This document shows positions 50,890-59,386 of a DNA stretch of 59,632 bases, one piece after another. The stretch covers positions 1-59,632 of the forward strand of contig CAJGDV010000001.1 of assembly GCA_904502155.1 (NCBI GenBank), given 5' to 3'. The stretch is from an uncultured Bacilli bacterium. GTDB lineage: Bacteria; Bacillota_I; Bacilli_A; RF39; UBA660. The position numbers were made by a program, and so were the translations under genes. Position 1 is the first letter of the stretch; every line of letters starts with the position of its first letter. A model generated the notes under the pieces. It worked only from the letters and a program-made list of their open reading frames with translations. It did no database searches and had not been told where the DNA came from.

Positions 50890-52329
50890 ATGCAAGATGA
50901 TATTAGAAGAACTGTATTATTTTTAGTAAATGGTTTTGGTGTTGATAAAAGAGATATTTATGATATCTGTAATGATGCAATAATTCCTAATATAAATAAA
51001 TTAGCTAGTGAAAATATTTATAGTGCGATTGGGAATCTTTCTACTAATTATAAAAATGGATTTCGAATTTTTAGTACAAGTGATAAACAATTGCCAGGAT
51101 ATAGAACAGTTGCTCAAGATATAATTGACAACTATGATCACCATGAAAAATTTAATCAAATAGCTGAAAAGTTAGTTCAAGAAAATAAAAAATTGCATAT
51201 TTTTTGCTATCTTGACAATGATACAACTATTGATCATGCTAAAAATATAGTTAGATGTTTTAAAAATAAAAATGTAAGTAATATTTTTATACATGTTATA
51301 TTTAGAACATTTAAAGAACAAAATTATAAAATTATTGAAAAAAATATTAATAATATTAAATTAATTTCAACACAATATCCTGATGTTAAATTTGGAATGT
51401 TTTTTGGAAATGAACTTTTAGAAGATATTCAACAAACAAAAGATTTATATCAAATGTTAATTACTGAAGTAGGAGAAAGATGGCCTGATTTTGTACGTAA
51501 AATCGAAATATTAAGAGATAAAAATACAAAACCAGGTACTATTAAACCATTCTTTATTACAGGTGGATTTAAAGTAGAAGAAGGAGATTCAATATTATTC
51601 TTAAACTATGAATATGTAGATTATAGTAATTTTATTGAAATGTTATTAAATCCTAAATTACATTTTTCTTTATCAAAACTACCATTAAACGTAAAAGTTT
51701 ATTCATTATTTCCAATAAAGGCAAAAGTAGCTATTGAATCAGTATATGGCAATCAAGTATCAGAAAATTATTTAGTAAAATATTTAGATAAAATCAATGC
51801 TAAAGCATTAGTAATAACTAAAAAAGAAAAATTAACGTTTATAAATAATTTCCTAAATGGTATGCAAAATACTAAATCAGATAGATTGGATTTTATGATT
51901 ATTGACGATAATTTGCCAATAGCAAATATTGTTACTAATCCAAATTATCAACTTTATATTTTTGACTATGATATTGGTGACGTAAATAATATGGAGGAAT
52001 TAAAAAATCAACTTCATAAAGCTGATGCAATGCTTGGAAATGTTGCTCATCAATGTAAATTATATGATTATAGCTTATTTGTATCATCACTATATGGTAT
52101 TGAAAAAGAATGGAAGCGTGAAAATAATTTAGTATATATTATAAATTATGCTGTTCAAGTTCCTTTAATAGTTGTTGATAGATTAACAATTAAAGGGAAA
52201 CATTTTATTAACAACGGTAGTAATCAATACTTATTACCAACAGTTATTAAAAATATGAAAAAGGATTTAAATGTCCATTCAATGATTTCTGAAAAATCAC
52301 AAGGATTATTTTCATCATTTAAACTTTAA
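50890..52329 (+). CDS. Degenerate phosphoglycerate-mutase-like (alkaline phosphatase superfamily) protein next to the type VII locus
   Basis: 479 residues, near the usual length of cofactor-independent phosphoglycerate mutase. The path of that fold can be followed: LFLVNGFGVDK (family: LILDGWG), PNINKLA, a HIFCYLDNDTTIDHAKNIVRCF segment like the LSDGGVHSH region, IKPFFITGGFKVEEGDSILFLNYEY (family: GDAVIFFNFR), and DVNNMEELKNQLHKADAMLGNV late. Catalytic parts are lost: Asn14 replaces the first metal Asp, the GNSEVGH nucleophile motif is absent, and DHGN is not found. It is probably a binding or structural protein. Its place before the WXG100 genes suggests a link to secretion. The homology call is by eye and could be wrong. 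Confidence 0.6.
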   Translation: MQDDIRRTVLFLVNGFGVDKRDIYDICNDAIIPNINKLASENIYSAIGNLSTNYKNGFRIFSTSDKQLPGYRTVAQDIIDNYDHHEKFNQIAEKLVQENKKLHIFCYLDNDTTIDHAKNIVRCFKNKNVSNIFIHVIFRTFKEQNYKIIEKNINNIKLISTQYPDVKFGMFFGNELLEDIQQTKDLYQMLITEVGERWPDFVRKIEILRDKNTKPGTIKPFFITGGFKVEEGDSILFLNYEYVDYSNFIEMLLNPKLHFSLSKLPLNVKVYSLFPIKAKVAIESVYGNQVSENYLVKYLDKINAKALVITKKEKLTFINNFLNGMQNTKSDRLDFMIIDDNLPIANIVTNPNYQLYIFDYDIGDVNNMEELKNQLHKADAMLGNVAHQCKLYDYSLFVSSLYGIEKEWKRENNLVYIINYAVQVPLIVVDRLTIKGKHFINNGSNQYLLPTVIKNMKKDLNVHSMISEKSQGLFSSFKL

Positions 52330-52407
52330 AAGAAGATGTCAAATTTTCTTTTTTTTTGTCAAATTTAAAAAAATTATATTGTAGTAGATTAAAATAAGTG
52401 ATAACAT

Positions 52408-52441
52408 TGTTATAGTAGTATAGGGAAATTATACTACTATA
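52408..52441 (+). promoter_or_regulatory. Dyad operator/hairpin upstream of the WXG100 gene cluster
   Basis: TATAGTAGTATA (52411-52422) and TATACTACTATA (52430-52441) form a perfect 12-bp inverted repeat with loop GGGAAAT. TGTTATAGT (52408-52416) reads as an extended -10 inside the left arm, so the dyad could be an operator overlying the promoter; if transcription starts further upstream it would be an mRNA hairpin just before the ribosome binding site. Confidence 0.6.
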
Positions 52442-52458
52442 GAAAGTAGGTAGTGAGT

Positions 52459-52791
52459 ATGGCTAATAATGTAATAGGTATAAATGAGGAAAATTTAAGT
52501 GCCCTAATTAATGAACTCAACAATTATATCGAAGACATCTCTAAGACTTTCAATGATATGGATGATATTATTGAAGGTACTAATGCTACATTTCAAGGTG
52601 AAGCTGGAGATGCTCTTAGAAATAAATATGACTACATTAAGTTAAACTTTCCAAGAATTTTAAATAACCTAGAAAGTTATACGAAAGATTTGGTTAAAAT
52701 TAGAAATAATTATGTTTCTTTTGAATCAAGTTTCACATTACCTGATTTTGAACTTGAGGGAGGAAATAAACAATGGGAAAAAGCGGATTAA
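52459..52791 (+). CDS. WXG100-like small protein 1
   Basis: 110 residues, helical hairpin of the WXG100 type with F-Q-G in place of W-x-G (TFQGEAGDALRNKY near residues 45-58). The C-terminus contains NYVSFE, a YxxxE element like the type VII export signal. ATG 52459 is chosen over the in-frame GTG 52453 because AGG at 52448-52450 is then at good distance. Probably exported or a subunit of the secretion channel. Overlaps the next gene by 19 bases. Confidence 0.82.
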   Translation: MANNVIGINEENLSALINELNNYIEDISKTFNDMDDIIEGTNATFQGEAGDALRNKYDYIKLNFPRILNNLESYTKDLVKIRNNYVSFESSFTLPDFELEGGNKQWEKAD

Positions 52792-53090
52792 GCATAGATG
52801 CTATTACTCATGGTGTGTCATCTGAAGGTGTAGAAGCTTTATTAAGAGAAATACATTTAGAGATGATAATTAATGCAAAAACAAATCTTGAAAAAACACA
52901 AGATTTTGAAGCAGCAGTAAATGCTGGTTGGGAAGGACCAGACAAAGAAGTTTTTTTAAAAAACTGTGAAAAAATGAAAAATGAAATAAGTGAAGCGTTA
53001 CAAGGTTATTATGATCAAATAGAAGCTGAATTTAATGCAGTTATAAGTCATTGGGAAGAATTCCAAGCTTCAAACGTAAGTGCGCAATAA
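52773..53090 (+). CDS. WXG100-like small protein 2
   Basis: 105 residues with a true W-x-G turn, AGWEGPDKEVFLKN (about residues 50-63), flanked by two amphipathic helices. YDQIE near the end fits the YxxxD/E export motif. GGAGG lies in the end of gene 1. Most like EsxA/EsxB-type substrates of the cluster. Confidence 0.88.
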   Translation: MGKSGLSIDAITHGVSSEGVEALLREIHLEMIINAKTNLEKTQDFEAAVNAGWEGPDKEVFLKNCEKMKNEISEALQGYYDQIEAEFNAVISHWEEFQASNVSAQ

Positions 53091-53107
53091 AATAGGAGGA
53101 AGTTTAA

Positions 53108-53476
53108 ATGGCAATTAATAATATAGGTACTGTTGGGATTATCGAAGGCGAAATCGATAACATGAAAGCAGCGTTAAAAGTATATAAAGAAGGTATAGAT
53201 GAACCATTAGCTCAATTATCGAGTATGGTTGACTATGCACAAGCATTTAAAGGTTCTAATATTGCGGATAGCGTTAAAGGTTATTTAGAAAAAGCAATAG
53301 CTGAAATTAAAAAAATGACTGATTACTTATTAGAATTTGATACTGCTCTTGATACTGTTAGAGCTAATTATGAAGCTGAAGCATCAGCTGTTTCTCAAAA
53401 AGTTGGCGGAGACACAGACTCTGTTACTACTACTCAAATTAATACCAAAACTGGGGTAAACCCATTTGGTGGATAA
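53108..53476 (+). CDS. WXG100-like small protein 3
   Basis: 122 residues; two helices around an F-K-G turn (QAFKGSNIADSVKGYL), then a Gly/Thr/Asn-rich tail ending NPFGG. Similar in plan to the N-terminal segment of LXG and other WXG-superfamily proteins but without a toxin domain. AGGAGG precedes the start. Confidence 0.75.
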   Translation: MAINNIGTVGIIEGEIDNMKAALKVYKEGIDEPLAQLSSMVDYAQAFKGSNIADSVKGYLEKAIAEIKKMTDYLLEFDTALDTVRANYEAEASAVSQKVGGDTDSVTTTQINTKTGVNPFGG

Positions 53477-53490
53477 TAGGGTGATATAAA

Positions 53491-53847
53491 ATGATTTCAT
53501 CGAGTGAGTTAATACAAAGAAAAAATAATTATATTCAGTTACAAAATGATTTAGAGGGATTATCATCTAGTATGAAAAATAGTATGGATTCTTTAACGTT
53601 TGCAGTTAAGGGAATTAATAATTCATATTTGATAGATGGTGAACCAGCTGATTATAACAAAATTAGTGATGTTAATAGACGTAATAATGAATTATATAAT
53701 GAATTAGGAAAATGTAGAAATGCAATTAGTGCTAAAATTAGAGAATTAGAATCTCAAATAAAAAGTGCTTTATCATATGAAGCAGAGCAAAGACGTCTTC
53801 GTGAAGAAGAACTTGCTAGACAAAGAGAAGAGGCTAATAATGGCTAA
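53491..53847 (+). CDS. Small helical protein of the WXG100 cluster (DUF5082/YwqH-like?)
   Basis: 118 residues, predominantly helical: an N-terminal LIQRKNNYIQLQNDLEGL helix, a central ISDVNRRNNELYNEL helix and a charged C-terminal coiled coil rich in Arg and Glu. No W-x-G motif. Position and size recall YwqH-type accessory proteins of Bacillus type VII loci, but the match is weak. Overlaps the next gene by eight bases. Confidence 0.65.
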   Translation: MISSSELIQRKNNYIQLQNDLEGLSSSMKNSMDSLTFAVKGINNSYLIDGEPADYNKISDVNRRNNELYNELGKCRNAISAKIRELESQIKSALSYEAEQRRLREEELARQREEANNG

Positions 53848-54130
53848 TATAGAATTAGATACAATGAAAACTCAAAATATAGCGAGTAAGTTTAATGATA
53901 AAATAAACGTATATAATAATACAATGACTAATTTTTTTACAAAATTATGTTCAATTGGTGGAGCTGAAGGTGCTTGGACGGGTGATGATAGTATGAAGTT
54001 CGTCACTCGTGCACTTGAAGAAAAAAAAGTATACGAAGATTTCTCAGTTATATTAACAGAGTTTGCAAAAACTATTGATGAAAGTTGCGATGAAATAGCT
54101 ACTGCAGTAGCTAGATCAAGGATAAATTAA
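53840..54130 (+). CDS. WXG100-like small protein 5
   Basis: 96 residues from ATG 53840 (MANIELDTMKT); the frame is open further upstream inside gene 4 but a GAGG box and family size support this start. GAWTGDDSMKFV carries a W-x-G turn near residue 47. The normal WXG100 length and two-helix plan are present. Joined to the next gene by TAATG. Confidence 0.85.
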   Translation: MANIELDTMKTQNIASKFNDKINVYNNTMTNFFTKLCSIGGAEGAWTGDDSMKFVTRALEEKKVYEDFSVILTEFAKTIDESCDEIATAVARSRIN

Positions 54131-54462
54131 TGGGAAATGTAAAAATGGCTAAATTATATTATAAGAGTGATTCTATTAAAGAATCTGTTCTTCCAAATAT
54201 TGTTGAAGCAAAAAACCATTTAAATGTATCTTTTTCAAAAGCAAATTCATTATCAGTTCCTAATGATTTTGGATATAGATCGTTCTTATTAAATTTACCT
54301 AATGAAATTAAAAAACTCGAAAACTCATGTGAAAACATACAAGTTTGGGCTAATAAAAGCATGCAAGCTGTAGATATGGCTTCTAGTGAGGTTGAAACAA
54401 AATTTAGTGGTATCGAGGTTGAGGAAATACCATTAAGAAGTGAATCAATTATATCGAAATAA
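54130..54462 (+). CDS. Small helical protein ending the WXG100 cluster
   Basis: 110 residues, helical, no W-x-G motif and no membrane segment. The sequence (KLYYKSDSIKESVLPNIVEA, ENIQVWANKSMQAVDMASSEVE) suggests two long helices and so the same general hairpin plan. No family recognised; assigned to the cluster by its TAATG overlap with gene 5. Confidence 0.65.
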   Translation: MGNVKMAKLYYKSDSIKESVLPNIVEAKNHLNVSFSKANSLSVPNDFGYRSFLLNLPNEIKKLENSCENIQVWANKSMQAVDMASSEVETKFSGIEVEEIPLRSESIISK

Positions 54463-54494
54463 AAAAAGATGTGTTTCAATCACATCTTTTTTTT
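54463..54494. terminator. Bidirectional terminator between the WXG100 cluster and yukD
   Basis: AAAAAGATGTG (54463-54473), loop TTTCAAT, CACATCTTTTT (54481-54491), flanked by A and T runs, so it can serve both converging transcripts. Confidence 0.9.
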
Positions 54495-54747
54495 ACATTA
54501 ATATAAGATTACAACCTTGTTTTATTGTGCTTTCCTTAACAAGCTGATTAGGTTGATAAATTTCATTTGTTTCTCTATTATATAGACAAGCATTATTTGA
54601 AATAATATCTTCATTATTATTTAGTTCTCTTATAGACTTACATAACAATAGGATTACATTTCCTATTTTTTTGTTTAAAGGTATAAAAATTGTATACGTT
54701 TTTTCAATATCTGGAACAATAAGTTCAACAAGTATTTTACTATTCAT
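54493..54747 (-). CDS. EsaB/YukD-like ubiquitin-fold protein of the type VII system
   Basis: 84 residues with a beta-grasp pattern: ILVELIVPDIEKTYTIFIP, a helix NVILLLCKSIRELN, NACLYNRETNEIYQPNQ and a final strand GCNLILM. This matches the small ubiquitin-like EsaB/YukD proteins of Firmicutes type VII systems, which influence secretion. It lies directly downstream of essC on the minus strand with an eight-base overlap, typical of cotranscription. Confidence 0.82.
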   Translation of the reverse strand: MNSKILVELIVPDIEKTYTIFIPLNKKIGNVILLLCKSIRELNNNEDIISNNACLYNRETNEIYQPNQLVKESTIKQGCNLILM

Positions 54748-57700
54748 CTAAATTTCTCTCCTTATCAACAACATATTTAATTAGTGTATGTTTTCCTTTG
54801 TTAAGTACAAATGCCATGTAACGGAAATCAATTTTTCTTTCATCTAAAGATAAATTGTTGAATTTTAAAGACATTTGATTTGCTACATTACTTCCAAGCC
54901 ATATACCAGTAGTCATATCAACATTAGATCTAAACCACATTTCAGATTCAATATCTTTAAATTGTGTATAATTATCCATTATAATGAATTTGTTATTATT
55001 TTTTTCTGCAATTTTACTAAATACTTCATTGTAAATATTTTTTACATCTAAACTCAATAATTGTTTAAATTTAGATATTCCAAGGAAAATAAATACATTT
55101 TTTCCTGTCTTTGTTTCATCATTATTAAGTTCAATTGCAATTTTTTGAATTAAATCATCAAAGTCATTTTTGAAACAAGTAGCTTTAGAACAATTTGTAT
55201 CAAAAATATCTAATAAATCTATAACCCTAACTGTGACATTAGGAATATCTAATAAACTATCAATTAAACCATAAACGAATCCAATCTCATTTTCAATTGT
55301 TGAAGCAATTATAGGTGTAACAATATTTTTTTCAAAATCAAAATGGCATGTATTAACTTTTGATTTTCTTATACCAATTGAAACATTTTCTAAACTAATA
55401 GATTTATCTAAATCTTGTTTTTTAACAACTGATGGTAAAACAACAATCTTAGGTGCTTTAACATTAGGATATTTTTCATTAAATTTAGTTTCAAGATTAA
55501 TAATTGCTTTGTTCATTTCATCTTGTTTTGCAAACATTGCAGTTTGGAATTCATATGAGAAATCATCAATTTTTACAACTCCTCGACCAAACTTGTGTGC
55601 AGGAACAACTCCTCTATCAGTATTAAGTAAGTTTCTATAATCCATATCATTTGGAAGTTGTAAGGCTATACGATTTGGGAATATTTGAGTAATTCTTAAT
55701 CTTATACCTGAAGCAACTGATGATGTTATAAGGAAGTGAATACCGAATTTAGAACCATCTCTAAATAAAGCTGATAATTGGTCTTCTAATCTTGCATAAT
55801 TTTCAGCAAGAACTTCATATGAATTAATAATTACAGAAATCATTGGAATTTGTTGCCCAGATTCTTTAATATATGAATCATAAGAACCACCAAATTCACT
55901 AAATAAATCTTTTCTTCTTTCGATTTCCATTTGAAGTGTCATAATTAAATTATGTATTTTTTCACTTTCATCAATAAATACAACATCACCGACATGAGGA
56001 TATTTATTATATTTTTTTAGAGTTTCTGATCCAAAATCTAAAATATAAAAATTAATTTCACTTGGAGAATGATATAAAACAATTGAATTTATATAAGTTG
56101 ATATAAAGTTTTCTTTACCACTTCCAGGCATACCATATAAAACAATGTTTGCTTTTTTATTTAAATTAATTTTAAATAAACCTTGTGTTTGATTAGAAGG
56201 ATCATCATATTCTCCGATAATAGCATCTATTTCATATGGTTTTTGTGTTACGGCATATTTAATAATTAAATTATTAATTAATATTTCATCACTTAAGCTG
56301 TCTAGCCATAATTTTTTAGTTTTAATATTATTTTTATTTGCAAGTAGAGATAAATATTTAACAATATTTGTTAATTGTTCACCATGATCTTCTATATTTT
56401 CTCTTCTAATAACGTCATTAATAGATTTTATTATTTCGCCAGTGTTATTTATAAAATTAATTGAAGTATCAACTTTCTTGATAACTTTTTCTGTTGGTAC
56501 ATATTTAGCCCCAGCCCATGCTGATTGTCCTAATTCAAATAATTCATCATAACCAACTTGTAAATAAAATCTACCAGCTTCTTTAATACTAGCTGCTTCT
56601 GGACGTTTTAGCATTTCCATACTATCAGATCTTGTTGCAACTTTTAAACATATTTTAAATTTAGAGTTTGACCAAATTTGATCATTAACAACTCCACTTG
56701 GTTTTTGTGTTGCTAAAATTAAATGTACACCTAATGAACGACCAATTCTTGCTGTTTGAACAAGTTGACTCATAAATTCAGGTTGTTGACTTTTTAATTC
56801 GGCAAATTCGTCTGATACGATAAATAAATGTGCTATTGGTTCTGTAATAACACCTTCTCGATAAAGTTTTTGATATTTATAAATATCAATAGTACTTTCT
56901 CCAAGGTTATCACGAACATCATTAAATAATTTTTGTCTTCTTTTAAGTTCACTTTGAATTGATACTAATGAACGATTAATTTCATTTGTATCAAGGTTTG
57001 TAATAGTACCAATTAGATGTGGAACTCTAACACCAGTTTCCTTATTTTCAAAAGCACCTGCTAAACCTCCACCCTTATAATCTATTAATACAAATTGTAC
57101 TTCATCAGGACTATAATTTATACACATAGATAAAATATATGTAATTATAAATTCAGATTTACCACTACCTGTTGAACCAGCGATTAAACCATGAGGTCCA
57201 TGATGTTTTTCGTGTAAATCCAATTTAAATGTTTCACCTTGTTCGTTAACTCCAATTGGAGTAGATAAAGATACAATTGGATTACTAATTTTCCATCTAT
57301 GGGCAATATTTAATTGCTCGATTTTTCCTACATTAAACATTTCCAAGAAAGATACTAAAGATGGTAGTTGTTGAATACCTTTAATAGGTGCAACAGGAAT
57401 ATTAGCTAATTCACTAACCATTCTTTGCATATCTATAAGTGGATTATAATCTGGTATGAAATTTTTTTGTTTATTACTTGCAAGTTCTTTTTCAAATACA
57501 CAACTTGTTTTTTTAACAACATAGGCATATGTTGTACAGTCATTTGGAATATTTTTCATAAGATTTTCAAATAAGCATAAAGAAAATCCAAAATTTGTAG
57601 GATGATTTAAAAGATTTGTAATAAATTTATTAGATTTAATATTTATATAATTATCTGTAATAATTAAATAATATGGTAAATAATTTTTAAATGCTTCTTG

Positions 57701-59320
57701 ACCATTAAATTCTTGGTCTAACATTTTTGTATTTCCAGCTATTTGTTCAAATCTTTCATTGAATTGGTGTTCTAAATATTGTAATACTTTTTTTGCTTCT
57801 TCATTAGTTGATGCAAAAAATCTTACACTTTTATCATCACTAAATAAATGTGGTAATGTTTTTAAATATTCCCATTTATATTCGTTTTCTTTATCAGTTA
57901 GAAAAACTAATTTTAAATCATTAGGACTATGAAAAGTCATTAATTGTAATAATAATCCATTTAAAAAATCTTGTTCGAATGGGCAGTTACATACTACAGC
58001 CATTATTTTATTTTTAATAAAATCTATTGTAACTGGCACATTATTTAAACTTGTATATTTATCTTTTAAATTAAGAACACTTTCTAATAAATTATCATCT
58101 TCCATTGTAAAATGTTCTTCTGGAGCTTTTATAGATATTGATAATGGAGCATTACCAAGTCCTACTCGAACATTTAAAAAATCATTATCATTTATTTCAC
58201 GATTCCATACTTTATCTTTGTTATTTACAATTATTTCTGCACATTCTGCTAAAGTAATATTATTTTCATGTAATATTTGAGAATGTTGTTTCATAATTAT
58301 ATTAATTTGATTTTCCTTATTATTAAGATATTCTGTATATCTTTTTTGTCTTTTTTCTTCCATTTTATGCATCATTTTCTTTTGATATGCTTTTAATAAT
58401 CTAGGCATAACAATTGAACCTATTACCATAGTTACACATAATATTAAATTTGGAATAACTTGACCAAAAGTTTTATTTCCGCTTGATACATCATTGTAAG
58501 CGTTATAAGCTGAAATACCTGAAAAAGCTATCATTGTTAAACTAGAACCCATTGATAACAAGAATGGGATATCTTCTTTTAAATAAGAAGCTGGTGGAGC
58601 CTCAATAACAATTTCTTTTTCTTCTATAACTGTTCTAAGTCTTGGTTTATGAAAAAAATAATCTTCCTCATTAATAACAATTTCTTCATCTGGATTAGAA
58701 GGAGTATATTGTGTATTATCTTCTCTTGGTCCTTGTTCCATAAGTTGTAATTTAGCACTTGTCATAACTCTATTACCAGGATTATTTATTTTCATAAAAT
58801 TACCCATCCATATAATTTTTAATCCACCAATAAAAATTATATCTCCAGTTTTTAATTTCTTATTTATAACTCTTTGATGATTAACATAAACTCTAAAGTT
58901 ATCTTCAGCATTGCTATCCAAAATATACCAATGATTATCTTTGTAAACAATTGATGCTTCAAAAACAGATATTAAATTTGATGATAAACTAATATCTGAA
59001 TTCATATCATTACCTATAGAAATACTATTAATTCCATTAAAAGAAACATAACGGTGATTTTCTTCAATTTTTGGTGCGACATGAAGATAAATTAATTCCT
59101 TATTATTTTTTATTGCTAATTGATAACTACAATAAGGTCTTAATTCAACTTTGGGTTCAGAATTAACACTTACAGTATTATCATTTACTAAATACCATGA
59201 TCCATTTTCTGCAACAATATTTAAATATATTTTCTTATATTTAAATAGTACATTTTCATCAATGATGTCGGGCAAATCATAAGAAACTAGTCTATTACTA
59301 CTTTCTACATATAGTCTCAT
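54740..59320 (-). CDS. essC: Type VII secretion FtsK/SpoIIIE ATPase EssC (YukB)
   Basis: 1526 residues, the motor of the Firmicutes ESX/Ess system. N-terminal FHA-like domains (about 1-85 and 90-175: SISIGNDMNSDISLSS, RVYVNHQRVINKKLKTGDIIFI), two membrane helices (about 250-325), then three FtsK-like ATPase units. The first has an intact Walker A GSTGSGKSEF (about 715) and LIDYKGGGLAG. The second has GMPGSGKENF (about 1063), where Glu replaces the usual Ser/Thr. The third (about 1330-1500) has no P-loop. Pattern D1 active, later domains degenerate, is as expected for EssC. AGGAGG precedes the minus-strand ATG. EssA, EssB and EsaA are not in the window. Confidence 0.95.
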   Translation of the reverse strand: MRLYVESSNRLVSYDLPDIIDENVLFKYKKIYLNIVAENGSWYLVNDNTVSVNSEPKVELRPYCSYQLAIKNNKELIYLHVAPKIEENHRYVSFNGINSISIGNDMNSDISLSSNLISVFEASIVYKDNHWYILDSNAEDNFRVYVNHQRVINKKLKTGDIIFIGGLKIIWMGNFMKINNPGNRVMTSAKLQLMEQGPREDNTQYTPSNPDEEIVINEEDYFFHKPRLRTVIEEKEIVIEAPPASYLKEDIPFLLSMGSSLTMIAFSGISAYNAYNDVSSGNKTFGQVIPNLILCVTMVIGSIVMPRLLKAYQKKMMHKMEEKRQKRYTEYLNNKENQINIIMKQHSQILHENNITLAECAEIIVNNKDKVWNREINDNDFLNVRVGLGNAPLSISIKAPEEHFTMEDDNLLESVLNLKDKYTSLNNVPVTIDFIKNKIMAVVCNCPFEQDFLNGLLLQLMTFHSPNDLKLVFLTDKENEYKWEYLKTLPHLFSDDKSVRFFASTNEEAKKVLQYLEHQFNERFEQIAGNTKMLDQEFNGQEAFKNYLPYYLIITDNYINIKSNKFITNLLNHPTNFGFSLCLFENLMKNIPNDCTTYAYVVKKTSCVFEKELASNKQKNFIPDYNPLIDMQRMVSELANIPVAPIKGIQQLPSLVSFLEMFNVGKIEQLNIAHRWKISNPIVSLSTPIGVNEQGETFKLDLHEKHHGPHGLIAGSTGSGKSEFIITYILSMCINYSPDEVQFVLIDYKGGGLAGAFENKETGVRVPHLIGTITNLDTNEINRSLVSIQSELKRRQKLFNDVRDNLGESTIDIYKYQKLYREGVITEPIAHLFIVSDEFAELKSQQPEFMSQLVQTARIGRSLGVHLILATQKPSGVVNDQIWSNSKFKICLKVATRSDSMEMLKRPEAASIKEAGRFYLQVGYDELFELGQSAWAGAKYVPTEKVIKKVDTSINFINNTGEIIKSINDVIRRENIEDHGEQLTNIVKYLSLLANKNNIKTKKLWLDSLSDEILINNLIIKYAVTQKPYEIDAIIGEYDDPSNQTQGLFKINLNKKANIVLYGMPGSGKENFISTYINSIVLYHSPSEINFYILDFGSETLKKYNKYPHVGDVVFIDESEKIHNLIMTLQMEIERRKDLFSEFGGSYDSYIKESGQQIPMISVIINSYEVLAENYARLEDQLSALFRDGSKFGIHFLITSSVASGIRLRITQIFPNRIALQLPNDMDYRNLLNTDRGVVPAHKFGRGVVKIDDFSYEFQTAMFAKQDEMNKAIINLETKFNEKYPNVKAPKIVVLPSVVKKQDLDKSISLENVSIGIRKSKVNTCHFDFEKNIVTPIIASTIENEIGFVYGLIDSLLDIPNVTVRVIDLLDIFDTNCSKATCFKNDFDDLIQKIAIELNNDETKTGKNVFIFLGISKFKQLLSLDVKNIYNEVFSKIAEKNNNKFIIMDNYTQFKDIESEMWFRSNVDMTTGIWLGSNVANQMSLKFNNLSLDERKIDFRYMAFVLNKGKHTLIKYVVDKERNLDE

Positions 59321-59361
59321 AATTACCTCCTATTATACTATAACAATTATACCATATAAAA

Positions 59362-59386
59362 AAGATAATTACATTAGCATTATCTT
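59362..59386. terminator. Terminator between the partial gene and essC
   Basis: AAGATAAT (59362-59369) pairs with ATTATCTT (59379-59386), with T runs on both sides. On the minus strand it ends the transcript entering from the right. On the minus strand TATAAT (plus 59349-59354) follows and may be the essC -10. Confidence 0.7.
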
